Notes under the pieces: generated by a model
The model's input: the letters and a program-made list of their open reading frames with translations, nothing else
Told to the model about the DNA's origin: nothing
The model's database searches: none
Shown: one piece after another, positions 39,314 to 49,581 of the stretch
How the letters are laid out: every line of letters starts with the position of its first letter
How positions within the stretch are numbered: position 1 is the stretch's first letter
Assembly: GCA_035610835.1 (NCBI GenBank)
Contig: CM069442.1
Location: forward strand, 65,870,654-65,934,653
From: Ophiura sarsii
Taxonomy: Eukaryota; Echinodermata; Ophiuroidea; Amphilepidida; Ophiuridae
Direction: 5' to 3'
DNA: 64,000 nucleotides
Translations under genes and position numbers: made by a program

Positions 39314-40950
39314 AAGGCGCTGTCACACCATAGCGTATGGCCTGAACGTGGCCTAAACGTATGCCGACGTATTCAAAAAATAGCTCGAAAATTGTCAGAG
39401 TCCGAGAACGTCCAAGAACGTCCAACTTCCCAACGAATTGCGTCAAAATCGGTGATGGAATGGACGTATCCATAGCGTATTAAACGCATACATAGCGTAT
39501 GACTAACGTATTGATAGCGTATCACTAACTTATAACAAACTTATGGCAGCGTATCACAGCGTATGCGATCGGCGAGCGTATGACCAACGTATTCGTAGCG
39601 TTTGTCTGCCGTGCTCGACGTATCCTCAGCGTATCCTCGGCGTACAACGAACACGTGACTTATGCCGTTGCAGAAATTGAGTTTCGTACACGGCGGGACA
39701 AGTGTTGCCAGTTCAAGTAAACGCAGCCTAGATGATAACTATTAAAATATCTAGAAGGGTAAATCTATATGTCCAACCTAAAACTTAAGACGATAAACGT
39801 ACCTCTAACGTATGTCAGCGTATGTCTAACGTATGTCAACGTTTGTAAACGTATGTCTAACGTACCACGAACCTATCGGGAACTTATGCAGAACGTAAGT
39901 TAAGCACACGTTGAGTACGTCGAGAAATTTTGAACATGCTCAATAATTTTTCGCGGGCTCGACGTGTTCCAAATTTTCACAACGTATCACAGCGTGCTCT
40001 TAACGTATACGACGTATCCCAAACTTACCCCTAACTTGTATCAGCGTACACCAACGTACGCCAACGTACGCCAACGTATTTTTCGATATTTCGCATACGT
40101 TGTTATACGTTCAGGCGATACGCCATGGTGTGACAGGGCTACCGTACAGCTAGCGCGCATTCAGCGTTTTGGGAACTTATGGAGGGTTTGAGTATATAAA
40201 TGGGTCCCTTGAGTATCTCATCCTCACTTCTTCATGGTCTATCGTGCTGAACACATATCAACCCATCATCATATGCTACGAATACGCTACGCTACGTTAA
40301 GTATACGTTAAGCATACGTTAGTCATACGCTCGCATACGCTCGCATACGCTGTGATAAGCTGTCATAAGTATGTTATAAGTTAGGGATACGCTATGAATA
40401 CGTTAGTCATACGCTATGTATACGTTCAATACGCTATGGATACGCGTTGGATACGTGACAGGGCCTTACACGATCGCCCGGCATAAGGTGAATACGTGAG
40501 AATACGTCGAATCTCGTTGGAAATACGCCAGGCATACGTTAGACATACGGCACATATACGTTATCAACTCGTTATCACTACGTTGGCTGTACGTTTCCCC
40601 CAGCCTACGTTCATCAACGTATACAAACTTACGAGTAACGTACGAGTAACGTACCACTAACGTATGTCAGCGTATGTCAACGTATATTTAACGTACCACA
40701 AACTTACCGGGAACTTATGCAGAACGTATTTAGCACACGTTGAGTACGTCGAGAAATTTTGAGCATGCTCAATATTTTTTCGTGGTCCAAATTGTCACGG
40801 CGTATCACAGCGTGCTCTTAACGTAAACGACGTATCCCCAACGTACCCTTAACTTATATCAGCGTACACCAACGTACACCAACGTATTTGTCGATATTTT
40901 GCATACGTTGGCATACGTTGAGGCGATACGTTATGGTGTGACAGGGCCTT
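39314..40950. mobile_element. ACGTA-pentamer-rich element with inverted termini
   Basis: The left terminus AAGGCGCTGTCACACCATAG (39,314) is the inverse of the right terminus (GGTGTGACAGGGCCTT ending at 40,950). Two further terminus-like sequences occur inside (GGTGTGACAGGGCT ending about 40,139 and GTGACAGGGCCTTA at about 40,456-40,469), so the region looks like nested or partly duplicated copies. About 39,797-40,140 recurs in direct orientation at about 40,650-40,950, and about 39,460-39,600 recurs inverted at about 40,270-40,455. Almost the whole interior consists of AACGTATG, AGCGTATC, ACGTACC and their inverses at short spacing. No protein is encoded. CpG is unusually frequent for this locus. 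Confidence 0.7.
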
Positions 40951-42197
40951 AACACTAATAATAAATAATACTGCTTTTCAGTTATTTTAACCTTTTGCAA
41001 CCAATTGGATATTTTTAAATACTTAAACTAGATATACAGCCCCTAGGCTTTATCATAGAAATATGGCGAATGCTGTCCCATAGATTAAGGGGTATTAGTA
41101 TTACATAGTCATATTATTAGTATAGGCATTTACAATATTTAAAAACAAAATTTAACATCAACTTAACCATCTGGCAGCCATTTTGAAAAGTCATACATGT
41201 CTCCTATCTAAAAGCAATAGCTTAGCAGTTTATAACATACTGTTTAGTGAATGTGCTGCAAAATTACAGCGCTTTCAGCCCTTTGGAAAAGGCGCTATGT
41301 AAATACTGATTATTATTATAATACTCTTATAGAGTATTTTTACAACGGCTAATTTGGCAGCCATCTTGATTTAAAGGTATGTCATTACAAAGCGAAAATA
41401 CTGGATATGAGTTACTAGTGGTCTGAAACGTACATCCTACTGTTAAAACTATACTTTCATCGTACGTTTTGGTTGATATTATTCCATTTTATGGAATTTG
41501 ACATTTTTGCAGCCATTTTGGGACCCATTATGGGGCCTGTTCTGGCAGCCATTTTTTATGTTAAGTATGTAAACAAAGCAAACATACTTGACATGAGTTA
41601 CTAGTGGTCTAATACTTACATCCCATTGTTACAACTATATTTTTATCATACATTTTGGTTGATATTGTGCAATTTTATGGAATTTTGACCATCATTTTGG
41701 CGGCCATTTTAGTGACCATCTTGGATTTAGGTATGTTAACAAAGCAACAATACAGGGTATTATTGTCTTAGGGGTTTAATACATACATCCCACTATCAAC
41801 ACTTTTCTTTCACCACGCATTTTGATTGCTATATGTCATTTTATGAAATTTGACCAGTTATGGCGGCCATTTTGTACGCCATCTTGAATAACACGAAATT
41901 GTTTTTGTTAACATACTAAATATGTTTTAGGACCATGAAAAGAGTCAAGAAAGTTGGTTTAGGGGAGTCCTGGGTGGTGGGGTTGCACGGTAACCCCTGT
42001 ATATACCCGACTAATATGGCTAAATATACAAATATATTGTTATGCAAATTAGCATTTTTTCCCCAACTTCAGATTTTATCGATTTTTAATATAATGTTCG
42101 GAAGAGCATTTTGAAACGATTACATCAAAAATGGTTTATGTTGCAATTTTGTCTAGGTACACCCCTTTTTTTGGTCACATGTCCTAGGCTACTATGG
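40951..42197. repeat. Right arm of fold-back element
   Basis: Inverted copy of the left arm, including the tandem units (reverse-oriented GGCGGCCATTTT and related motifs at about 41,175, 41,355, 41,515, 41,545 and 41,865). It begins directly at the edge of the ACGTA-rich element. It differs from the left arm by an ~80-bp SINE-tail-like insertion at 41,242-41,322. Confidence 0.75.
41242..41322 (+). repeat. SINE 3'-tail-like insertion
   Basis: The stretch includes CAGCGCTTTCAGCCCTTTGG and AAGGCGCTATGTAAATACTG followed by ATTATTATTAT. This matches the common 3' end of tRNA-derived SINEs and their partner LINEs in many marine animals. It interrupts the right arm at a place where the left arm is continuous, so it arrived after the arms were duplicated. 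Confidence 0.55.
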
Positions 42198-43234
42198 TTC
42201 ATCTTTTATTTGATATTTTAATAGAGCTTGCTAAGCTCCACGATAATCTGGTTTTATTATATGACAATGTTATTGTCAAAAATGAAGCAAAATTGAAGCA
42301 TTCTTTTCGTTTCTCAGTTGGTTTTTTTGACCCCTTGCAAAATAATTAATCTATGCAAAAAAATGTTTCATTTATTTTTACAAAAAAAGTAAAAATGCTA
42401 CAAATCTGAAAATTTAGGAGCTTGTTAATTATAGTTTTAGAAAACTTCCTGTGCTGTGAGAGACTGTAAAACATCTGCATAGATAATTGTACTTAATTAT
42501 CTAAGGACGCTTTAGGTCATTAAAAAATGAGGCTAATTAATGCACTTAATTCATTTTTCAAGTTCATTCCCTTTCCTAAATGTATTGCCACTTGGTGTAT
42601 ATGTTGGTTATACAACTCTCCTTATTTCCTGTGCTGCGGGAATCTACTGGAGTTAGCAATAAAAATTTAGAGCAAAAAAAAAAGACAATTTGACCTAGGG
42701 AGTAAAAAAACAACCAATAAAAACAAAAAACACTACAAAACAAAATAATTCAAAATGACTTCAAATGGTTATATCTGTTGAACCGTGCACCCGATTCACC
42801 TCCAGTAAAGACTTTTTTGTTGTACTCAACCAGCTCTACCTTATCAGCTCAACCTTATACTTACTAGCCATAGAAACATACTTAAATATAAACAGTGGAT
42901 GTTTAAAGAACATTATCTTTTCTAAATTGGGTTTAGGTTTGACTTCTTTACATGACTATTATCATCATTTATGATTTTCTGTCACCATCAGACCTACATG
43001 TAGACCTAGGATTATGTCTTGCGGAACTCCTACACTTTATTCTCAGATCCAGAGGGAGAGAATGATGTTGTGATCAATTAGTGGAAAAAAATCATTAAAA
43101 ACTCATACATGGACCTTGTCTGCTTGTTGCTCTGTCCTATATAACATGTATGCAGATTTGCGCACATAGTCGGGGTAAGAGATACAAGTCAGATGTAAAT
43201 TGGCATGAGTACTAGACATTCTTGTAAGGGCAAT
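42198..43234. other. Spacer between two mobile elements
   Basis: About 1 kb of AT-rich DNA with A-rich runs at 42,660-42,730. No gene or repeat pair recognised. Confidence 0.45.
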
Positions 43235-43596
43235 TAGTCCAGTCAATCTAAGCAATTTGAGGGCATGACCCACCACAAATTGCAACAGAATGTTTTCTAC
43301 CACAATGCATTTCTGTGAGGTCTATAGATCACCATTCTAAAAGTCCCAAAGATTCCGGGCCCGGGAAATATGCCTAATTTGCATAATATGCAAATTAGCT
43401 TCCGCAATTAAGGAAAATTATGTTTTTCACTCTAACTATGCACATAGGTATTCAATCAAAGTAGTTTAAGAGCCTATTCCTATGTTTTATTAGTTAGGGT
43501 AAACAATAAACATATTTGTAAATCAATTGCGTTAATATGGATATGCAAAATATGCAAATTAGTAGCAGTCATTACGTAAAAATCACATATTTCGTT
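43235..43596. repeat. Left terminal inverted repeat of the Academ-like transposon
   Basis: It matches the inverse of 50,224-50,578. Identity is highest in the block starting GACCCACCACAAATTGCAAC (about 43,267-43,400) and decays inward. A 23-bp palindrome TAATTTGCAT-AATATGCAAATTA at 43,375-43,397 contains two inverted octamer motifs (ATTTGCAT/ATGCAAAT). The first 30 bp carry a small gap relative to the right arm. Confidence 0.8.
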
Positions 43597-43915
43597 GTTT
43601 TTGTCTTAAAATCGCCAATCAAAGTTGATTGAATCAAAATTCCCATTTATTTAATGTATACATCCTATTGTAATTAATTTTTAATTTTAATGTGGCCCGC
43701 GTGGGTATCCATACTATTAAACTTGATTTAGAGGGCAATATTATGCCTACAGGCTATCTATACCATACTGATAAGCACATGGATTGCATTGGTTAAAAGT
43801 TTTACGGGCGGTTTGAATGGGTTGTCATCAGACTATACCACCAAGTTTCTACAATCTAAAGAGTAAGTATACATCATTTGTTTGTTACTAATGTAGTTAA
43901 GCACTTGTTTATTTA

Positions 43916-44098
43916 GAGAATAATTACTGCGTAACAACTGTTTTCGCGAATTTGTTGTGAAATAAGAGGTTGATGTTATGGTCTGAGGAATTGTCCCGAA
44001 GGGCGCAGCCCCTGAGGGACAATTCCGAATGACCATAACATCAACCGAGTATTTCACAACAAATTCGCGAAAACAGTTGTTAAGCAGTCATTATTCTC
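43916..44098. repeat. 183-bp fold-back hairpin inside the transposon 5' region
   Basis: The left arm GAGAATAATTACTGCGTAAC... is mirrored by the inverse of GAGAATAATGACTGCTTAAC... ending at 44,098. Both continue with AACTGTTTTCGCGAATTTG and GGTTGATGTTATGGTC. The arms are about 85 bp and meet around GGGCGCAGCCCC at about 44,001-44,012. It could be a nested MITE or a subterminal structure of the transposon. It contains no reading frame. Confidence 0.75.
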
Positions 44099-45105
44099 AT
44101 TCATTACTGAAAAAGATGCATATTTATCCAAATCGTTGATTTGTACCGATATAATCTCGCTAATAATTAATTAGTTGTTTTGTTTATTTTTTCCACCCCT
44201 GCCCTTCTTAGTTATTGAAACAGTCCGAGTCGGGTCATCCCCTCATTCAACCAATCAGAAATAAGCTTTAATCGTGTTTCCTCATAATTCAATGAATATT
44301 CAGTTTAGGGGCGTGAGGCGTTTATTTGATTGGTCGGTCAGTGAGCAAAACAATGGAACACTTTGGCGCAGTACTTTCGGGCAATTATTAGTAACCTGCG
44401 CTCGGCGTGCGCGTTCTCATCTAACGATTCATTTTATTGGAGCGCACTTGATACGCAGCTATCGCGATTATTCATGAAGTAATGAATATCAGATAAAATA
44501 AGATATGTAAAATTAGTACACATTTTAAGCAAAAAACACACAATTAGACCACTCCCCATGAAGTAAGCTTACATAACCCAATACAGTATATTGAAAAACA
44601 TGCTCAAGATTACCAGTAAATCAGAAAACATTACATTATAGTTGTATATGTTTTATTTATTTATTACCCAGGACAATAATATACTAAATAGTTGAATGAT
44701 GAAAGAGTTTTGGGGAAAATATGGCAATATAAAAAACTACGGAGGACCTGGAGCGCCAATTATTGCCACAATTTTTTTAAAATTTTTATATGATCAATAT
44801 ATTTAGCAGTATTTATATCCAAGATCCAAGAGTTAAGATTCAGACATATCAGTATTTTTTTGAGTGACCATGCTCTTAAAATATATTAAATAAGCATAAA
44901 CATTAAGTCTGTTTATAGTCAAAGTGTTTTCTTTTCAATTCCATCAACATACAAATATGTACATGTTAATGTTTGACCAACACTCTGGACACAAGTACAC
45001 TTTGAATATAAGTAAATTAAATAATTTTGAAATTTCGCCTATTGAAATCTGACAGTTTATTGTCTAATTTATATATTGCAGAGCTTCAGATACTAACATG
45101 TGAAT

Positions 45106-48100
45106 ATGGCCGAGTGTGTTTTCTGCAATGAAAGTTTGGGTGGTGATCCAAAATTGGTGGTAACCTTGACAGAGAAAGGCAGTGAAACTGTTAACAAGGC
45201 TAGTGAACAACAGGGAAGTAGTGTACATACTCAGAAAGGTCTGCGAGTGCATCGAGAATGTAGAAAACATTTCACTCATCCCACAACTATTGCCATTGAG
45301 CAAAAGAAACAAGCAAGACATGATCAACCTTCACCTTGTGTTCTACGTTCAGAAAACCCAAATTTTGGTTATGATAAACAGTGTTTGTTCTGCGGTGACT
45401 TGGCATCATTCAACGACAGGAAACGTGGGAATGATGTGTATCCTGTCAGAACAAAAGCTTTCCAAAAATCTGTCTTAGACGATTGCGCAGAACGGAAAGA
45501 TGAATGGTCAACAGAAGTTGCAGGTAGAATTGCCTTTGCACAGGATCTTTTTGCAGCTGATGCAGTTTATCACCAAAGCTGTAGTGTCAACTTTAGAACA
45601 GGAAAACAGATTCCACATCAACACTCTTCAGGATTAGGTGACGATGCAAAGAAAAGAAAGCTCGGTAGACCTCAACAAAACATAAGGAATGAAGCATTCC
45701 TGATGGTTGCAAAATACTTAGAAGAAAATGATGATGAGCAGATAACTATCTCTGACTTAATCTCTATAATGGAAACTTGTTTGGTTGGTTCAGAGGTAGA
45801 GCCTTACAGTTTCACATATATGAAAAAGAAATTACTTGATCATTTTGGTGACACCATTGTCATTACTGAGTTGAATGGCAAATCAAATGTGGTTACTTTT
45901 CACAGTACTGCTTCAAGTATTCTATATAACTTTTACAAAGAACAAAAGAGCGACGATTCGCAACTTGAAAAGATGAGAATAGTAAACGCAGTTTCTAAAC
46001 TGATCAAGACTGATATCAAATCGCTGGATTCCTCCAGGGATACTTATCCAACACCTGATCAGATGACATCTACAGAAGCTCTCAAGTTCATACCAGACTC
46101 ACTTTTAGTGTTGTTAAAGAGTTTGTTTGTTGGAAAACATACTGATCTTAAGGTGGCATCGATAGGACAGGCCATAATGCAAGCAGCAAGACCAAGAATT
46201 ATTCTAGCTCCTTTGCAGTTTGGACTTTCAACGCAAATGCACCACCAGTTCGGGTCCCGATTCATTGTTGATACACTTAACAGACATGGATTTGGATGCT
46301 CATACTCAGAAGTGCAGAAGTTCGAGAAAAGTGCTGCTTATACTGAAGGAGCAGACCCGCCAGTACCGAGACCAGAGGAATCTACGCAATATGCTGGCGA
46401 CAATGTGGATCACGATATCCGAACACTTGATGGCTTCGACACATTCCATGGAATGGGTATCATTTGTTGTTTCACACCTGGAAAACCACACAGCAAACCA
46501 ATTCCTAGAATAACTGTGACATCAGATGACATCACCAAACTTGCGAGAATTAGCATAAAGCATTTTAAGTCTCAACACACAGGAAGAATTCCTCTCACGT
46601 ATAAAGAGCTGCAAGCCATGGAAGTACATGATCCAACAAATCAAATCGACCTTCTTTGGGAAACATCACTCATCCTCCGTCCTATAAGGCCAGGGTGGGC
46701 AGGACTAATGCAAGCTGTGCATAAAGGTGATTTCCCCGGCAAATCCTATGTACAATTCCTCCCAATGATTGATATGGACCCAACTGATATGTCCTGCATA
46801 TTTTCTACACTGACTTACGTTTGTGACCATGCCATCGCCTACAATGTTACCCCTGTGATTACTTTTGATCAGCCACTGTGGTGGAAGGCCCTGATGATCA
46901 TTGAATCAGAGCCCAATGATAGTCACCTTAAGTCTATTGTCCTGAGATTAGGTGGTTTACATACAGAAATGAGTTTTCTAGGATGTATTGGGTACCTTAT
47001 GGCAGCCAGCGGCCTTGAAGAAGTTCTCGATGTCATTTATGCTGGAAATTCGGTAAAGCATATGCTAACTGGAAAGGCAATTTCACGAGCAGTAAGAGGT
47101 CATCTGTTAGTGTCTGCAGCTTTAAACACGATGCTAGTAGCAAATGCTTACAATCTTCCTCTGCCAGTAAATCCTCTTAAAGAGCCAGTGGAAGAAACAA
47201 CCACATCAGATCCTGATGAGTGGGAAACAACACAAGAAGAGATGCAACAGCAAGGCAATGATGAGGTCATTCCAGAGGAAGAGCAACACCTAAATCGTGA
47301 CCTGTTTGAGGCTGGTGAGCTGTTTGATCATCTGATGAAAGATCCAAGTGTTGTAGATAATGTGTTGTCCTCAGAAGCTCTGAAGAACATAGCTAAGAAA
47401 ATTGAAGAAGAAAAGAAGTCTATGGGTAATCAGAGAACTGCCCAGCTCTGGTTGCAATACTTAAATATGGTGGATATCCTAAGGACATTCATAAAGGCTG
47501 AGCGTACTGGAAATTGGATGCTTCATCTCCAAACTGTACATGACATGCTTCCTTACTTTGCAGCATCAGGGCACAACTCATATGCTAAGTCAGCATATTT
47601 GTACCTACAAATGATGAGCAAACTTGACACAACACACCCAGAGGTTCACAGAAGTTTCATGAATGGACTTCATGTTGTTAGACGAAGTGATCGTTACTGG
47701 GCTGGCCTATCCACAGACCTTGTAATAGAGCAAGTACTTATGAGAAGCGTCAAAACAAGTGGTGGCTTAACTAGAGGCAGGGGTATGAGTGAAATACAGA
47801 GACTGACCTGGGTGCTTGGAATGCCAGCATGTGCTGAAGTCAACTGCGCTATGCAGGAACTGACAGATGTTAAGTACATTACCAGTGAACAACATAAGGA
47901 TTCTTCCCATTCGAGACAAGACCGTGACACACATGACGTATATAAGTTACTTGACGCATTCAATGACTGGGATCCCTTCGCTAGTGAACCATCTCTGCGA
48001 AACATTGTAAGCGGCATTACAGGACATGAGAAAGTTAACTGTGACAAAGCTAGATCTATAGGTCAAGCTATACTTGAGTCAATGGTTATACTTGAGTCAA

Positions 48101-49581
48101 TGGTTGGGAAGAGTGTGACTGACTTTTCATTCAAACGCAAAAACCAGGCAGTTACCCTTGGGTCGAAGACAGCTGTGGAAGTTAATGGAGAGTCAGTGCA
48201 AGTTGATCCCCAACTACTTTTCCAACGACTTAGTGTGCTAGCAAAATCACAGGAAGACCCGTCATCTCTATTCAAATATGAGCTGTGTACTCACCCTCCG
48301 GCACTATTTGACAATGGTGGTCTTCCTAGAGAAGCAGATAAGCCAGTTCTTGCAGATGCCATTTGGGAACAAACCAAAACCGAGCAAGCAAGTACAGCTG
48401 GCAACGTCCACTTTGTGCTCGATGGAGGTGCCCTTCTTCAACGTTTGCCATGGAAAAATGGTCAAACCTTTGACAGCATATGTAATAGCTATGCAACCTA
48501 TGTTCACACCAAGTTTGAGAAGGCAACAATTGTCTTTGACGGGTACAAAGACGGCCCACAAATCAAGGATGCCACCCATCTTAGACGAACTAGTTCGAGT
48601 GCCAGAAATGTTGGGCCAAATGTACACTTCACCGGACAGACATTCTTGAAGATTCAGAAGAGCCAGTTTTTGGCCAACAAAGCTAACAAGCAGCGCTTTA
48701 TCAACATGTTAGGGAATTCACTGGAGAAGGTGGGATGTACCATTATCTATGCCAGGGCTGACGCTGATGTCCTGATAGTGAGAACAGCAGTGGAATCTGC
48801 GAAGCAGGTGGACACGGTTGTTATTGGAGAGGATACAGATCTTCTTATTCTTTTGTGTTATCATGGGGATGTGACAGCTATGGGCTTGTTCTTCAGACCA
48901 GAGACAAAGAAACACAGAGAATGGGATATCAAGAAAACAAAGGTCATGTTGGGTGAGGAACTTTGTTCACGGCTACTATTTGTACATTCACTAGCAGGAT
49001 GTGACACTACCTCAAGACCTTATGGCATTGGGAAAGCAAATACCCTGAAACTTGCCCAAAAAAATGCTGCTTTCCAGAAATATGCAGACACTTTCAATAA
49101 AACAGCCATGACAAAAGAGGAAATAATTGAAACGGGCGAGAAGGCTTTAGTTTGTCTTTACAGTGGAGCTAACCAATGTATAGATGACCTTAGATATGTG
49201 CGATTCTGTAGCAAGGTGGTGAAAAGTGCCAAATACGTTGAAGCTCAAACCCTGCCTCCAACATCAGCTGCCACAAAATATCACAGTATGAGAGTTTACT
49301 TTCAAATCCAAGAATGGAAGGAAGCTAGTGAAGGACTGAATCCAGAGGATTGGGGATGGAAAGTCAGGAATGGTATGTTACTTCCAGTGCAAACTGATCT
49401 TCCACCAGGGCCTGAGAGCCTCATTAAGATTTTCAGGTGTAATTGCAAGAAAGGTTGCAACACCCGAAGATGCACCTGCAAAAGTAATGGCATGGACTGT
49501 ACTTGGATGTGTGGAGAGTGTAAAGGTGTCAGTTGCACCAATTCACCCAGGGTAGAACTAGAAAACGCAGCTAATGAATGA
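45106..49581 (+). CDS. Academ-like transposase with XPG-like nuclease and CXC domain (1,491 aa)
   Basis: This protein is predicted to cut and move the transposon that carries it, acting in the nucleus. The start chosen is ATG 45,106 (GAATATGG context); the frame is open two codons further to a GTG that a eukaryote would not use. Features in order: paired zinc motifs C4-x2-C7/H49-x2-C52 and C93-x2-C96/H156-x2-C159; a basic KKRKLGRP at 182-189; and a region with candidate catalytic acids D432/D435 (AGDNVDHDIRTLDG), D588 (TFDQPLWWKA) and E875 (GLSTDLVIEQ), which I read as an RNase-H-type DDE core interrupted by an acidic insert (about 694-727). A PIN/XPG-like nuclease region follows, with acids at D1106, D1145, D1219/D1221, D1243/D1245 (GEDTDLLILL) and D1300 (AGCDTTS). 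Last is a CXC domain with nine cysteines from C1445 to C1477. No helicase Walker motif was seen. An in-frame 18-bp duplication (48,070-48,105) repeats ILESMV. There is no stop or frameshift, so it may be active. Confidence 0.8.
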   Translation: MAECVFCNESLGGDPKLVVTLTEKGSETVNKASEQQGSSVHTQKGLRVHRECRKHFTHPTTIAIEQKKQARHDQPSPCVLRSENPNFGYDKQCLFCGDLASFNDRKRGNDVYPVRTKAFQKSVLDDCAERKDEWSTEVAGRIAFAQDLFAADAVYHQSCSVNFRTGKQIPHQHSSGLGDDAKKRKLGRPQQNIRNEAFLMVAKYLEENDDEQITISDLISIMETCLVGSEVEPYSFTYMKKKLLDHFGDTIVITELNGKSNVVTFHSTASSILYNFYKEQKSDDSQLEKMRIVNAVSKLIKTDIKSLDSSRDTYPTPDQMTSTEALKFIPDSLLVLLKSLFVGKHTDLKVASIGQAIMQAARPRIILAPLQFGLSTQMHHQFGSRFIVDTLNRHGFGCSYSEVQKFEKSAAYTEGADPPVPRPEESTQYAGDNVDHDIRTLDGFDTFHGMGIICCFTPGKPHSKPIPRITVTSDDITKLARISIKHFKSQHTGRIPLTYKELQAMEVHDPTNQIDLLWETSLILRPIRPGWAGLMQAVHKGDFPGKSYVQFLPMIDMDPTDMSCIFSTLTYVCDHAIAYNVTPVITFDQPLWWKALMIIESEPNDSHLKSIVLRLGGLHTEMSFLGCIGYLMAASGLEEVLDVIYAGNSVKHMLTGKAISRAVRGHLLVSAALNTMLVANAYNLPLPVNPLKEPVEETTTSDPDEWETTQEEMQQQGNDEVIPEEEQHLNRDLFEAGELFDHLMKDPSVVDNVLSSEALKNIAKKIEEEKKSMGNQRTAQLWLQYLNMVDILRTFIKAERTGNWMLHLQTVHDMLPYFAASGHNSYAKSAYLYLQMMSKLDTTHPEVHRSFMNGLHVVRRSDRYWAGLSTDLVIEQVLMRSVKTSGGLTRGRGMSEIQRLTWVLGMPACAEVNCAMQELTDVKYITSEQHKDSSHSRQDRDTHDVYKLLDAFNDWDPFASEPSLRNIVSGITGHEKVNCDKARSIGQAILESMVILESMVGKSVTDFSFKRKNQAVTLGSKTAVEVNGESVQVDPQLLFQRLSVLAKSQEDPSSLFKYELCTHPPALFDNGGLPREADKPVLADAIWEQTKTEQASTAGNVHFVLDGGALLQRLPWKNGQTFDSICNSYATYVHTKFEKATIVFDGYKDGPQIKDATHLRRTSSSARNVGPNVHFTGQTFLKIQKSQFLANKANKQRFINMLGNSLEKVGCTIIYARADADVLIVRTAVESAKQVDTVVIGEDTDLLILLCYHGDVTAMGLFFRPETKKHREWDIKKTKVMLGEELCSRLLFVHSLAGCDTTSRPYGIGKANTLKLAQKNAAFQKYADTFNKTAMTKEEIIETGEKALVCLYSGANQCIDDLRYVRFCSKVVKSAKYVEAQTLPPTSAATKYHSMRVYFQIQEWKEASEGLNPEDWGWKVRNGMLLPVQTDLPPGPESLIKIFRCNCKKGCNTRRCTCKSNGMDCTWMCGECKGVSCTNSPRVELENAANE

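Larger units (their letters stand above)
37402..42197. mobile_element. Large composite fold-back element, ~4.8 kb
   Basis: The two outer segments (37,402-38,570 and 40,951-42,197) are inverted copies of one another over more than 1.1 kb, at roughly 90% identity by eye. For example, TAGCCTAGGACATGTAC at 37,408 pairs with its inverse at about 42,175-42,193, and TCGGGTATATACAGGGGTTA at 37,579 pairs with its inverse near 42,010. The arms contain tandem ~150-bp units. The centre holds an independent hairpin (38,571-39,312) and an ACGTA-rich element (39,314-40,950). No transposase is encoded. Long inverted arms made of direct repeats recall fold-back elements (FB in Drosophila, TU in sea urchin), but homology to a named family was not shown. 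Confidence 0.75.

Noticed and set aside
39964..40657. Open frames inside the ACGTA-rich element
   Set aside because: The translations simply reflect the repeated pentamers.
37402..42197. CRISPR-like array from the regular ~150-bp repeats
   Set aside because: The units are long, variable and in inverted arms, in a eukaryotic context; this is a fold-back element.
45100..45105. Start of the transposase two codons upstream at GTG
   Set aside because: A eukaryotic start is far more likely at the in-frame ATG at 45,106.
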